Part shown: in pieces, positions 23,107 through 33,562 of the stretch
Position numbering within the stretch: the first letter of the stretch is position 1
How the letters are laid out: every line of letters starts with the position of its first letter
Assembly: GCA_039621445.1 (NCBI GenBank)
Contig: CP154957.1
Location: 28,282,798 to 28,346,797 of the forward strand
Direction: 5' to 3'
Length of the DNA stretch: 64,000 bases
DNA from: Euglena gracilis
Lineage: Eukaryota > Euglenida > Euglenophyceae > Euglenales
Program-made: the position numbers and the translations under genes
The notes under the pieces: model-generated
What the model was told of the DNA's origin: nothing
Database searches by the model: none
What the model saw: the letters and a program-made list of their open reading frames with translations, nothing else

Positions 23107-23428
23107 TATGGGGATGCCTAACAAGCGGTGCTGGCACCACTGGGGCACCGCTTGGCACCGCTGGCACCGCTGGGGCACCGCTTGGCACCCCTGGGACAGG
23201 AACCCATGTAATAATGCTGAGGGAAAAAATGCGGGGATTTCCCAGAAGGAAACACGAAAGCATCTCGTTGTGACCTAAACATTTGTGGCCATCAAAAAAA
23301 CCTGTATAGAACAAAAGCACATGGAAAATTTTTTGCAAGGGTTCCCCCTAAAAAAAATGAAAGCCTTCCGTCCCAGCGGTGTCAAGCGGTGCCAGCGGTG
23401 TCGGCACCGCTTTTTAGGCATCCCCTAT
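23107..23428. mobile_element. Nested inverted-repeat element, GGGGATGCC ends
   Basis: Positions 23110-23425 (316 bp) start GGGGATGCCTAACAAGCGGT and end with its inverted counterpart, in which 25 of the first 29 positions agree. The flanking triplet TAT on both sides could be a 3-bp TSD. Short GGCACCGCT repeats fill the left third. It is inserted within sequence bounded by GTCCAACGACC-type ends (23051 and about 23476). Confidence 0.55.
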
Positions 23429-25429
23429 ATCCAACGACCCCCCCCCCAGTTGGAGGACTGAGGTCACCTACCGGTTGTTGGACATGGGACCAGGGAGGGG
23501 GGGGTCCGGACCCCGCATCTGCCAGGGGGTCTGGATCTACCCCGAGGGGGTACCCTGACCACCCAAAAATGAACATTTTCCTTCCGGCATTTTGAAATTT
23601 TTGCCCAAAAAGTGCCCAAAATGGAATTTTTGGACGATTTTGGGGATGGCACGGTCTGGGTGACCGATTTTTGGCAGGCTTTTGCCGAAAATTGGTCTCC
23701 CAGACCGCGCCATTGTTTAGGGGGTGGTTTTTTTGGTCAGTGTTTGGACGTTTCGTTCGGGATGTGGTCTTTGGACATAGAGGGGGGGGGGCTGAAGAAC
23801 GACGCTCCAGAAATGTTCTGTTCGCACAAGGAGCGCCAATGACACCCGAGCCTTGCACAGGGTGGGGTAGGTATATAATTTTTCATCCTAGATGAATCAA
23901 CAAACTGAACATTAGAATGCCAATAACGTCGTGACGGGAGGTTGCACTGGGGGTGGGGAACGGGTGTAGCATCCCGAGAAACCAGACGGAGCAAAGAGCC
24001 TTCCAACCCTTCACGAACGTTACAAAGACAAAGCTCCAGAACGGCAAGGAAGACACAAGAAGAAAGAAGAAAGAAGACACAAGAAGAAAGGCAAACACAA
24101 AGCACTCATCCGAGTCATTCACAGAAGCTTGGCGCGACCCTCCTCGCCGACCCGGGGAGAGGTCATTTTGATCGATGCCGGAAGGCGCTTTGGGCTTCGG
24201 CCCATCAGTGCAGCGCTGTTGGGCGAGGCCCGTTGGCAGCGCCGCCGTCATCGCGAAGGTTGGTGCCCATGCCTGGCCGGGGACGAACCCCGCGGCCGGC
24301 AGGCCGGGAACGACGTGTGCAACGTCCCATCCACTGGTCCACGCGTCGGAGGCACGCCCCAAGGTCCCCTGTCAAACGAAGTCCCCCAGGGCTGGACCAC
24401 GATCGCTTCAGGGTTGCATGCAGACTCTGCCCGAAATTCCGTGCGGTAGTTACGCAACAGCATCTGTATGCTTCTTTTGGCACCCAAACCTGTACAATCG
24501 GGGTTGGCAGAAGGAAATGGACAGGCTTTGAAATTACGGTGCCCTGAGGCAGGTGCCCTCAAAGCATAAAGCTGTGTTTGAGAATGACCTGTGGACCTGG
24601 GGATTGGAACAAAAAAGAAAACATTGCGGAGCCTTCCTGGCTGGATGGCAGCTGGGTTCATTTTTTTTTCCTAAAAATGGCTGAAAATGAAAATTAAAAA
24701 ATTTTCTGCAAAAATCCTGTGTGCCTCTCCTCCAAGCCCAATGAACTCCGAAATGAAAATCTAGATGGTCCGGAAAGGCACAGAGCCCGTTGGGCACGAA
24801 TGTGCTGAATGTTTTCAGAACAGGTCATGCCACCCACCCCCTCCCCCCTCCCCTCGGGGGTGGGACACCTGGTACAGGGGCAAAAGGCAGTTTCGAGGGC
24901 GGGTGTGAGTCAGAGTGAACAAAATTGACATTCTCGACCCCCCCAGCGGCGAAAACAACAACAACAAAAATCAATCCAAGGAGGACAGGTTAGCGGGTAC
25001 AGGGGGTGGAAGATAAAAACCCCGGAGAGGAATGTTTCTCAGAGGGAGTGTTGGTATGGTCACAAAGGCATTCATTGGACACGGTTTACTATATGTACTA
25101 TAATATACCAAGGTCACGATTTGGTCATAATCCAAATTGGGAAAAAATTTACCTTGTCTCAGGTTCATGTCTCAAAGGTAGACAACCTTCAATGTTCCTC
25201 AATTCCAGGCTCTGTACTGCCAAACACAAAAATATTTGCAAGAAATTGGAGTGAATCAAAATGCAAACTTAGGCGATTGCTTCAGCAAAAACCTCCGGGC
25301 CGTGCATTCTTCGTGTGGTCGCACTGGAACCACACGGTTATTACACTTAAAAAGACCCGATTTTGTCTCTGCGATTTTGTCGGGCAACCACCGAGCGTTG
25401 TCAACACCCAACCTTACTCACCCAACAAC
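23429..25429. other. Mixed stretch without a recognised gene
   Basis: 23560-23760 carries the A/T-rich module with GGTCTGGGTGACCG. 24120-24480 is a balanced-composition island, free of poly-G, with overlapping open frames on both strands (about 90-200 codons); none shows a known motif, so no CDS is called. 24820-24960 is C-rich. Confidence 0.4.
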
Positions 25430-25616
25430 TCAACAACAACAACAAACAACGACGACGACGACAACAACAACAACAGAAACAACAACAACAACAGCAGCAG
25501 CAACAACAACAACCACAACCACAATTAACAACCACAACAACAACAACAACAACAACAACAACCACAACCACAATTCACAACCACATCAACAACCAAAACC
25601 ACAACGACAACAAATG
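25430..25616 (+). repeat. (CAA)n-rich low-complexity tract
   Basis: Imperfect CAA and CAG triplets with ACAACCACAACCACAATT segments repeated at about 25510 and 25560. Confidence 0.9.
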
Positions 25617-25783
25617 AAAAAAACCCCAGGCAATGACATAACTTAATTTAAAATCGGACTAACAGGCTGAAATATTTTCTCCATTTTGTCGATCCCCCTG
25701 CTCCTTTGCCTTTGGTGGTTTTTCCAACCTCCAGTCCCCACATAATGTCAAATAAATGGAAATAAATCGGCTACTCCAAGCGC

Positions 25784-25819
25784 TTCACGGACAGTGCCAG
25801 CTGGCTGCTGAACCGTCAT
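25784..25819 (-). promoter_or_regulatory. Weak SECIS-like hairpin candidate
   Basis: On the minus strand, about 100 bases past the stop of the selenoprotein-K-like gene, ATGACGG and CCGTGAA flank a hairpin-forming segment (CAG, then GCCA-GC-TGGC, then CTG). This resembles the ATGA/TGA quartet of a SECIS element, but the loop lacks the usual unpaired adenines and the stem is short. It is recorded only because a Sec codon needs a SECIS nearby. Confidence 0.2.
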
Positions 25820-25921
25820 AGCACACTCCGGGGTGGGAGGCCAGAGGCCCGCTTTATTCACACGAAAGGGGGGTAGGGGGAGGCCTGCATTGGCCGCACC
25901 AACGGCGCCGCCAATGCGAAC

Positions 25922-28900
25922 TTAGCCTCAGCCGCCGGCCCGTGCCCCACTCGCCTGACACGCCGGCGGCAAGCACCTATAGTTGCCCCCCAGATTTTCG
26001 TCATTTTTGGCCATTTTCGGCCATTTTCGGCCATTTTTGGCCATTTTTTCCTATAGATGGGGGGTAAAACTGCCTTAAAATTCTTTCATATCAAAAATGC
26101 ATTTTGATCATTCAGTCAACATGAAAGCAGTCGTGACAAGCTAACACATCCAAGGAGGTCTGTTTGGAATGGGTGCTCAGGGATTGAAGAGGTCAAAGAG
26201 TTTTTTTTTGCAGTATGCAGATACAAGGTTTTGGGAATAGGCTTCTTTTTCCTGCCAAAGAGGCTCTTGTCCACTTCGGTCTTTTTTGCTGGGGGTTCTT
26301 GGGACGCTTCATGAGAGTGGTTGGCACATGACATATTAACCACAATGGTGGGTGGCGACTTCCCTTCACCTATTCCAACTTGATACCCCAAGCAACATTG
26401 TTTGATGGTGGCACTACTAGATCCATCCACTCGTGTGCAATAAACCTAATGAAAGCATCACACCTTTAATAAAGGAAAAAAAAACGCTTCACGTACTTTG
26501 CCTGGTTGCACCTTGTCACCACAATTTTCTAAAATGTCATCAAAACCATCAGCTTTGGCCCAAAATAACCCATTCGGAGTGGTTCTTTGAGCAGCATGTG
26601 TTCCACGGTCAGGCATAATGGCAAGAGAAGAGAGGCATGACTTCAAAGAAGCCTTGATGTAAAATTTCATCCGTCGTGTTGAGATGATCATCCGTCTAGA
26701 TGTGGCGAAATTGGGAGAAAATGCGCTCAGCTTGAGCAGCAGAACAAAAGCAAAACAAAAGCAAGCAAGCATGTGATCGGCCCATAATGTTGAAATATTG
26801 ACATCAAATGCGCTCACCCAATTGTCCAATGTCTGCATCTTGCCCAACATCGCACCTTGTCCAGCATCTACATCTTGTCCAATATCTACATCCATTGCAT
26901 CACCAACCACTGCATCTTGTCTGGTGTGTGCATCTTGTCCAATACCTGCGTCTTGTCAAGGTCTTAATCTTGTCCAGTATCTGCATCCATTGCATCTTGT
27001 CCAGCATCTGCACCTTGTCCAGCATCAACATCTTGTCCAGCATCTGCATCTTGTCCACCATCAGTGTCTGCATCTTGTTCAGCATCTGCATCCATTGCAT
27101 CTTGTCCAGTATCTGCAACCACTGCATCCACTGGCTCCCGACCTAGTAAAATGACTGCAAAAAGCCTAAAATTGACTGCAAAAAGCTCCAAAAAGCATCC
27201 AAAATGACCAAAAACGGTTTCAAATAACCTAAACTTGCCCAAAAACGCCAACAATATCCACAAAAAAATTGTGAAATATAACCCAAAATCACCAAAACGG
27301 CACAAAATGGCCGAAAATGCAATAAAATGTGCTCATACTGACCCAAATTAGCCCAATATTTGCCAAATCAGTGCAAAATATCCCCAAAATTAGCAAAAAT
27401 TGATCCAAAATGGCCAAGATGGGTGTAATACTGGGGACTTGTGGAGAAATTATCCCAAAAATGGGTCTAATACTTCAAAATATACAAAAAAATGCCAACA
27501 TCGTCCTTGTCACCAAAATTTTCTGAAGTGTCATCAAAACCTTCAGCTTTGGCCCAAATAACCCATTCGGAGGTGGTTCTTTGAGCAGCATGTGTTGCGG
27601 GGCCAGGCATAATAACAAAGGAAGAGAGGCTGCACAGAGACAAGAATCAGTCGCACTGAAAATTGCCCCTCAGGGAAAAAGAAACTGTTAGGCAAAAAAA
27701 ATCTCGAAAAAAATTTCCAACAAATTTTTCCTCATTTTCGGCCATTTTCGGGACCCCCACCTATAAAGCCCAAAATTCCATTTTCGGCCATTTTCGGCCA
27801 TTTTTACTATAGGTACTTGGCCGGCGGCAGCTGCGCGATGCGGGGCCCGCCGCCTCCGCCCGGCCGACCCCCACCCCCACCGCCGCCACCGCCAGGGTTG
27901 TCCGGAAAGCCCTGGTTGGGGGGGGATGACCTGTCACACCCCACCCGGGAGGTGGGGGTTGTTAGACCTCACCCACCCATGGCAACGCGCAAGGAAAACG
28001 TTGACCTAGAAAACCGGGGCCACCGGAAATACGAGAAGGTCTGGTGAGGTGTGGGTGGGGGGGTCGACCACCCATCGGGGTTCGGGGATTCCCGAACAGC
28101 TCTGCCCGCCGCGCCGCGAGCCGGTGCTGCCGGCACGGTAGTCGCCGACCTGCCGGGCGGTGGGCTGCAGCGAGAACAGCGTCTGGAAGAACAGCACCAC
28201 CGCGTTGATCACCGCCGGGGGCAGGCCCGCCCTGGATGGCAGGAGGGCGACGGACTGTCGGAGGAGCGTAAATTGTTCCACCGTTCACAGATATTTGCCC
28301 CGGGGACGTGACGTGTACTGTTGGGAAGGAGGCCCTGTGGGTTTGGGTGGCGGTCCATTCGGCTGGGGCAACGGTGGAGCCCAGGGTTCACACCGCGAAA
28401 CAGGCGTAATCTTTGGGTCCATTCATGTCACAGGTTAAAAAAAAACAATGCAAACTCTGACCCCCACTTGTCAAAGAAAACCCTTTTGACAAATGGCGGG
28501 AATGAGGGGGAATCACTGGAGGACAGGTTGGCAATAAGAAAACAAAAAAGAAGACAGCCGAGACAAATTGCAGAGCTGCGCACTTGTCCTTCCCTGTTGT
28601 GGACTTTCTCTCTGCCTCTCTTCAAACCACCCCCACCCACCAGGAACTGCCACCTGAGCAGGTCAGCCAATGACGGGGACCTGCTTGCCCCCCCTGTCAC
28701 TTCCGGAGTAGGTCCCCCAGGCTGGACACTGCCCTGAACGGGAACGAGAGAAAAAGAGGGAATGAAAAGGGCAATGCGGAACCTGTCTTGCTTGCCCCCC
28801 TGTTTGTTGATGTCATTCGAAGCATTCCGCAGCCGTTTCGAAGCATTCCGCAGCCGTTGGGGGTGGCGGGCGGGGGCCTGGGCCACAGCCAGCCGGTGAC

Positions 28901-28957
28901 CGGGTTACTGCCGCCGCCGCCGCCCTCCACAATGCGGCCGTCCCGGATGTACACCAT
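25922..28957 (-). CDS. Selenoprotein-K-like protein 1, putative Sec at TGA
   Basis: Proposed exons in coding order are 28957-28901, 28254-28072, 27911-27817 and 25976-25922, all with GT-AG introns and matching phases. They give about 129 residues. Exon 1 encodes MVYIRDGRIVEGGGGG, exon 2 a hydrophobic segment (LPPAVINAVVLFFQTLFS), exon 3 a Gly-rich tract with RPGGGGGPRIAQLPPA. The last codons read GGC TGA GGC TAA, so TGA (25928-25930) sits in the GG-Sec-G position of selenoprotein K. An MVYI start, a single membrane segment ending LFF-x-TL, a Gly-rich tail and a near-terminal Sec are hallmarks of this small ER-membrane family (SelK/SelG), linked to ER-associated degradation and protein palmitoylation. 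The PWRLS-like motif is weak. The last two introns lie in transposon-like DNA (27893-28104 and 25970-27819). A pseudogene is possible if the 1.84-kb intron is not spliced. Confidence 0.65.
25928..25930 (-). other. Putative selenocysteine codon (TGA)
   Basis: In-frame TGA followed by GGC and the stop TAA. The paralog at 33563 has, at the matching place, GGC TGC TGT GGC TGC GGC TAA, in which cysteine codons replace the TGA. Confidence 0.5.
26498..27640 (-). repeat. Coding-like duplication inside the 1.85-kb element
   Basis: Positions about 26505-26640 and 27500-27640 are diverged copies. On the minus strand both can be read with a shared pattern: IMP..., THAAQRTT, WAKA, GFDD, EN and GDK. Minus-strand frames of 104 and 150 codons (26116-26430, 26458-26910) surround the first copy. 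The origin (transposase remnant or captured gene) is not recognised. Confidence 0.55.
26826..27130. repeat. VNTR with CATCTTGTCCAG units
   Basis: About fifteen imperfect repeats of 15-18 bp centred on GCATCTTGTCCAGCATC, inside the 1.85-kb element. The period keeps all frames open. Confidence 0.9.
27885..28112. mobile_element. MITE (CAGGGYTGT ends) coincident with intron 2 of gene 1
   Basis: Positions 27893-28104 (212 bp) begin CAGGGTTGTCCGGAA and end with a sequence that reads CAGAGCTGTTCGGGAA on the other strand. The flanks GCCACCGC and CCCGCCGC match at 6 of 8 positions, a decayed TSD. It belongs to the family whose intact member is 30421-30547. The predicted intron (28071-27912, GT...CAG) lies wholly inside it, so 33 bp at one end and 19 bp at the other remain exonic. 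Confidence 0.7.
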
Positions 28958-30412
28958 CGCCCCACTGCACTCCCGGCAGGGCGGACAGAGGGAAGGAGGG
29001 GCCTTGGCTGCAAAGAGGCGACAGCGACGGGAATCAGATTGCTGATACCCCGAGCGAAGAAGCATATCCCGGCAAAACTGTTACGCAGGAGAGTAGTTAA
29101 TATGTGCACAACAGCTGACAGTACTGCAAAATATGTATCCTTTTTAAACAGTTAATTTGGATGTTTTCTTTGCACAATCGCCAAAAAACAGTTGGTGCAA
29201 ACATTGCAGGTTCCCTGCCTCAAAGGGAACGACTGGCTGATTGAATCACCCCCCCCCCCCTGTGGGAGTGTGGGGGAGGGACTGGTGAAGGTGCGGCTGC
29301 TGGGTGACACAAGATGACCCCATTCTCATTCCACCTGCACCTTTCCCCATCGTGGTGGTGGGGGGTGACAATTTTTTTGGGGGGGTTGACGATTGCCATG
29401 TTCTGAATTTCCTGGGAACTAACCTCTCTCCCCAAAGAAATCCCCCGGTCTTCTTTCCAGGTCCATTGCTGAAATTACAATGGGGTTTTATTTTTTTATT
29501 TTGACTTTGCAGGGGGGAATGCACCAGCGAAAAATGCGTAAAAAATGCACAAAATCTGAGAGAAAAGCGCAGAAATCAGGAAACTGCAGAAATTACCCAA
29601 AAACGTGCAAAATGGCACACATTTACAAAAAAATATGGAATCAAGGGAATGTGTCAGTTTTGAAAAATTTGAAAATCTCACAAAAATGAAAAATTGTGGA
29701 AAAAAAATTCCAGAAAAAGCAAGAAATTGGTGGTCACGGAAACAAATGTGCCAAAAAGCAAAAAAAAACTGAGCAGAAAAAAATCAAAACAATGCCCAAA
29801 ATGGGCACTTTGTGATTTTTTTTTGGAAAATCTGAAAAAGAAATGCTCAAATAATGCGTAAAGTACAAAAATTTTGGAATTTCGATTTTTGGGAGCCTGG
29901 TTCGACCTGGGCGGGTCCCAGGTCGAACACCCCCCCCCCCTAATAGAAGCATGGGGCTGCTGCAAGCGCAGGGTCCAAATAAACACCCCCCCCCTGCCAC
30001 CGAAGGCGGCCGTCCGCTACAAGCGCACCCCCCATTTTGATGGGATTTCGAAAGTAAATTAACAAAAATCACACAGGTTGGGTCCAAATAGAAGCACACC
30101 GCCGGAGGCAGCGATGTGCTATAAATGCCCCCGTGCTCCTATAAGGGGAGGGTCATGGGAGGGGGGCCAGCTAGTAGCCTTTTTCCAGCCACAACGACCT
30201 GGAGGGAATGTGGTTCGATTTTTTGGGGGGTCCCAAAAACTGCCGACTGTGCAAACAAATCGATGTCTGACCCCAGATTTGTCCCAGAGCGCCCTTTTCC
30301 TTCGGGCGGTTGGAAATAAATAACCCGTTGATGGGGGGTGGGGGGGGTCCCGGGCTGGAAGAAGGCAGGCTGGACCCCCAGGGGGTCAAATTTCTATAGC
30401 AATTCCCGAATT
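28958..30412. other. gene-free stretch
   Basis: Upstream of gene 1. It contains A-rich ATGCAAAA-like sequence (29520-29700) and short repeats of GGGTCCAAATA-GAAGCAC at about 29940-30120. No exon is supported. Confidence 0.5.
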
Positions 30413-30555
30413 CCCTCCCCCAGGGCTGTACAGGAAGGCCTGGTGGGGGTGGTCGGAGCCCCCCCCCCCAACCACCAAGAGGGGGTAGGGGGGTGGGGTC
30501 GACCCACTCACCACCCATAGGGTTGCGGGGATTCCTGTTCAGCCCTGCCCTCCCC
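30413..30555. mobile_element. Intact 127-bp hAT-like MITE, family F3, perfect TSD
   Basis: The element is 30421-30547. It starts CAGGGCTGTACAGGAA and ends TTCCTGTTCAGCCCTG, a 16-bp inverted repeat with one mismatch. The exact TSD is CCCTCCCC at 30413-30420 and 30548-30555. The interior is GC-rich with GTCGACC near the right arm. It is the best reference copy for the elements lying in the introns of the selenoprotein-K-like pair. Confidence 0.85.
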
Positions 30556-33500
30556 CCGGAATTTGGCTGAAAAATCCGGACAAAAAAGTCTTTTCACAGG
30601 AGGTCCGAGAATGGGCCCCCAAAAGGGCTATTTTTGGAAATTAGCAAAAATGTCTCATAAACACAAACTTAATACATACAAAATGAGCAAAAAAAATTCA
30701 TAAAATTATCAATATTGGGCGTCCTCACAGTTTTGTGGGGTATGGAATGTGCAAGACATTTGCTACTTGCTCTTTGTCCCCAACCTGTCACACATGATTA
30801 AGTTGGCAAACCTCCAGTCTACCGAACCCTCTCCTGCTCTCCTGATGAACAAATAAGAAGTTGGTCTGGATTCCTTCAAAGCTGTAGTCATGCACACTCC
30901 AGTAAAATCCTGAGGTAAAGGCCTGGGGGGGGGGGGCACTGGTATGGTCAAAGGCAGGACGACGCAAAGGGGCTGGGAAAGGAGAAAAGGGGTCCAAACA
31001 GCAGCTGGATGGTTACAGCAAAAAAAAAAGAGTCAAAACTTGGGCGAAAATTGGCTTAAATCAACAACTCACAGCAAATTTTTGGTTTTAAATCAATTTG
31101 CATAATTTGATATTCTTGGGGCATCTGCTCAGTTTCAAACTGGTTCGAATATACATCCATGTCCAGCTTGGTCCCCGGCGAGGGACCCATACCTGAGAGG
31201 GGTGAGGTAAACCAGCCCACAATTTCAGTTTCTAACTTCTGAGCTGACTCCCCTGCCTTCTGGGGGGGTCATTATGCAACGGCCTGCCATATGAGCGATT
31301 ATGCCCACCGTAGATTGAACAAAACATCCTCAGGATGGGGCTTTCTTCTTTCAGAAGAAAGCCGAAAACAATGACACAATTCTAATCAAGCACCCATCCT
31401 AATTGGTGCAAACTCCCATTTTTGATACTTTTTGATGAAAATTTCTTAATTCGGTAATGAACACCTTTGGTTTGCAAATTGCGATTTGCAACTGGGTTGC
31501 AAACTGGGTTGCATCCCTTTCGATCTGTGTGGGAAATTATGTTACAAATTAATTAAATTATAAATTTGGTTTAAATTGGAAAATGTATGCAACAAACCAG
31601 ACATTCTATGTTGCAAACTCCTTGGGTGCCTTATTGTTAATTTTTGGCAGTTTTGATGTATCTGCCCAATTCAGGAAACTTGTACCCAAAATCAGTTTGC
31701 AGCCAAAATTAACAACAAATCTACGTCTAACTCAAGATGTGCTACCAAAACTAGCATCAATATTGCATCCAAATTCTGAATTTGACAATATAAATATTTT
31801 CCCCAGAGTTAGCTTCTTTTTGATGCTCAATTCATCGAACCCAGCATTTTTTGACAAGAAATCCTGTAGGCTCAACACCTCTGAATTGTGATTGCTGGCT
31901 TAAAATTTTACCATTTCCAACCAACACAATTTATGTTTACTCTGATTTGAAAGAACCAAGAAATCATTGCAAAATGAAATACCTCCCCCCCGGCGCTTGG
32001 CCCGGCCATGACTGATGGCAAAAAACCAACCTTATGGGGGCCAAGTTTGCATTTGTTAAGAATTTTGTTTGTTAGGTTTGTTAAGGCCAACTTTAGGGGG
32101 GCCAAGTTTGCATATGTAAGGAGGAGGGGGAGCAAGCGCCCTCCTCCCTCCTCCCTCCTTCCTTCCTCCTTCCTCTTCCCAGCACACATTAACCTGTGGG
32201 AGGGGGTTCGCCGCCCACCTCCATCACCAAACCGTGCAACAACCAGGGTTGGACACACAGCCGCCAAAAAATCGCGGCACAGTTCAGCATTGTCTGATTG
32301 TGCCTTTGATCGGAAAATTGCTTTTGATTGCAGTTTTCTCCGAACCCCGATCCTTGAGAACCGTGCCCTGCACTCCTCGACTTACGCTCACCAGGACTTG
32401 TGTCCAAATTGCTGACCTGTCTGGATTCACCTCGGGGGGGGGGGACTCCTACCCAAACTTGCCATTGAGCCTGGAAAACGCAGCATAGCCTTGACTGACC
32501 AGCCAGCGCTCTCGCTGACCCGCGGACACTACCGGGCAACCAGGAGTGGGCAGCAAACAAAATGGCCATGTCCGCCTGTGCTTGGGCCTGTGCCTGCCTG
32601 TGTCCCAGTCTGGAGCTCAGATTTTTTGGGGGAGCCCATCATCTCTTCGAGGCAAACACCTGGCACACTACCTTTATAAACAACCGGTGTGCCTCTGTGC
32701 GGACAAAATACACACAGAAACACACGCAAAGTACCAGTCTGAGTACGAGCACGAGTCCCAGAACGGTGTGGCGTGCCAGGAGCAATGCTCTCCCCCCAAC
32801 GCCGTGGTGACGGGGGGAGGGGCTCTCGATGGGAGGAATGCAACCCCAAGGATCGCGTTGGTCTGAAAATCGCGGCAGAGAAACACACAAGGGAGAGGTG
32901 GAACACCGCGCTGTGCCAGGGCGACCACCGATGCCAATGCCTGTTTCTGACCTTGGCCATTCCCTGTTGCATCGCCCCCCCCCCCCCAATCTCCACCGAA
33001 CCGCCGCCCTCCCAGCCGAGGATGCCTGGTAGGAATGGCCATTGCAGACAATTCTCCTCCGTCTTCCTGAAATATATTCGGTGTTGGGCTTGGGGGAGGT
33101 TGTCGAGGCTTGAGGTTCAACCTTTCTTGGGAAAAAGCGGACGCCCGTTGGTTGCGGGTGGGATTACAGACCAGCAACCCTGCAGCAGGGGTGGCACAGT
33201 CATGACCAGCATTCCCTTGCCATCCCCCACCCGAGTGACTGTGTTGATGGGACACGACCTCTTCCGCACAAGGCACACTGGCTAGGTGGAGGTAGCCGGC
33301 TGCGGCCCGACCCAAAACATCGGTTGCCAGCCAGCACCAGCCACTCCAGGGTTGCTTCGCCCCTTTCCGGGTTTCAGAGCGGCTCGTTCCCCACCCATGC
33401 CTTCGGCCACCGGCTTTTCCTCCCAGCGGTCCCCACACCCATCAATCCCATCGACCACCGCTGGCCATCATCACAGCACAGCCCGGGGTGGGAGGTCCGA

Positions 33501-33562
33501 CCCCCGCTTCATTCCCGTGAAGGGGGGTAGGGGGCCACGCCAACGGCCCAGCCGAGACACAA
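30556..33562. other. Mostly non-coding stretch, one weak exon candidate
   Basis: 30560-32000 is AT-rich without repeats or exons. On the minus strand about 33130-33285 is an open frame with a protein-like segment (KRSCPINTVTRVGDGKGML), family unknown, too weak to call. Confidence 0.4.

Larger units (their letters stand above)
25962..27827. mobile_element. 1.85-kb hAT-like element acting as a putative intron
   Basis: The element occupies 25970-27819. Its ends are CAAGCACCTATAG and the inverted form of CAAGTACCTATAG. The TSD is GCCGGCGG at 25962-25969 and 27820-27827, exact over 8 bp. Both ends carry several GGCCATTTTCGGCC subterminal repeats. On the minus strand the first end reads CAA|GTACCTATAG and the last CTATAG|GTGCTTG, giving a GT donor (27816-27815) and an AG acceptor (25978-25977). 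Splicing there would keep 3 + 7 element bases plus the extra 8-bp TSD, 18 bp in all, so the frame of the host exon is retained. No transposase domain was recognised inside. Confidence 0.8.

Noticed and set aside
23942-24547. A 201-codon plus-strand frame and overlapping minus-strand frames at 24.1-24.5 kb
   Set aside because: All frames are open because the local DNA is GC-rich, none shows a recognisable motif, and the N-terminal half is Arg/Lys/Glu-rich low complexity.
25784-25819. A confident SECIS element for the TGA codon
   Set aside because: Only a weak hairpin with ATGA and TGA was found; the apical adenines and normal stem length are missing. It is kept as a low-confidence feature only.
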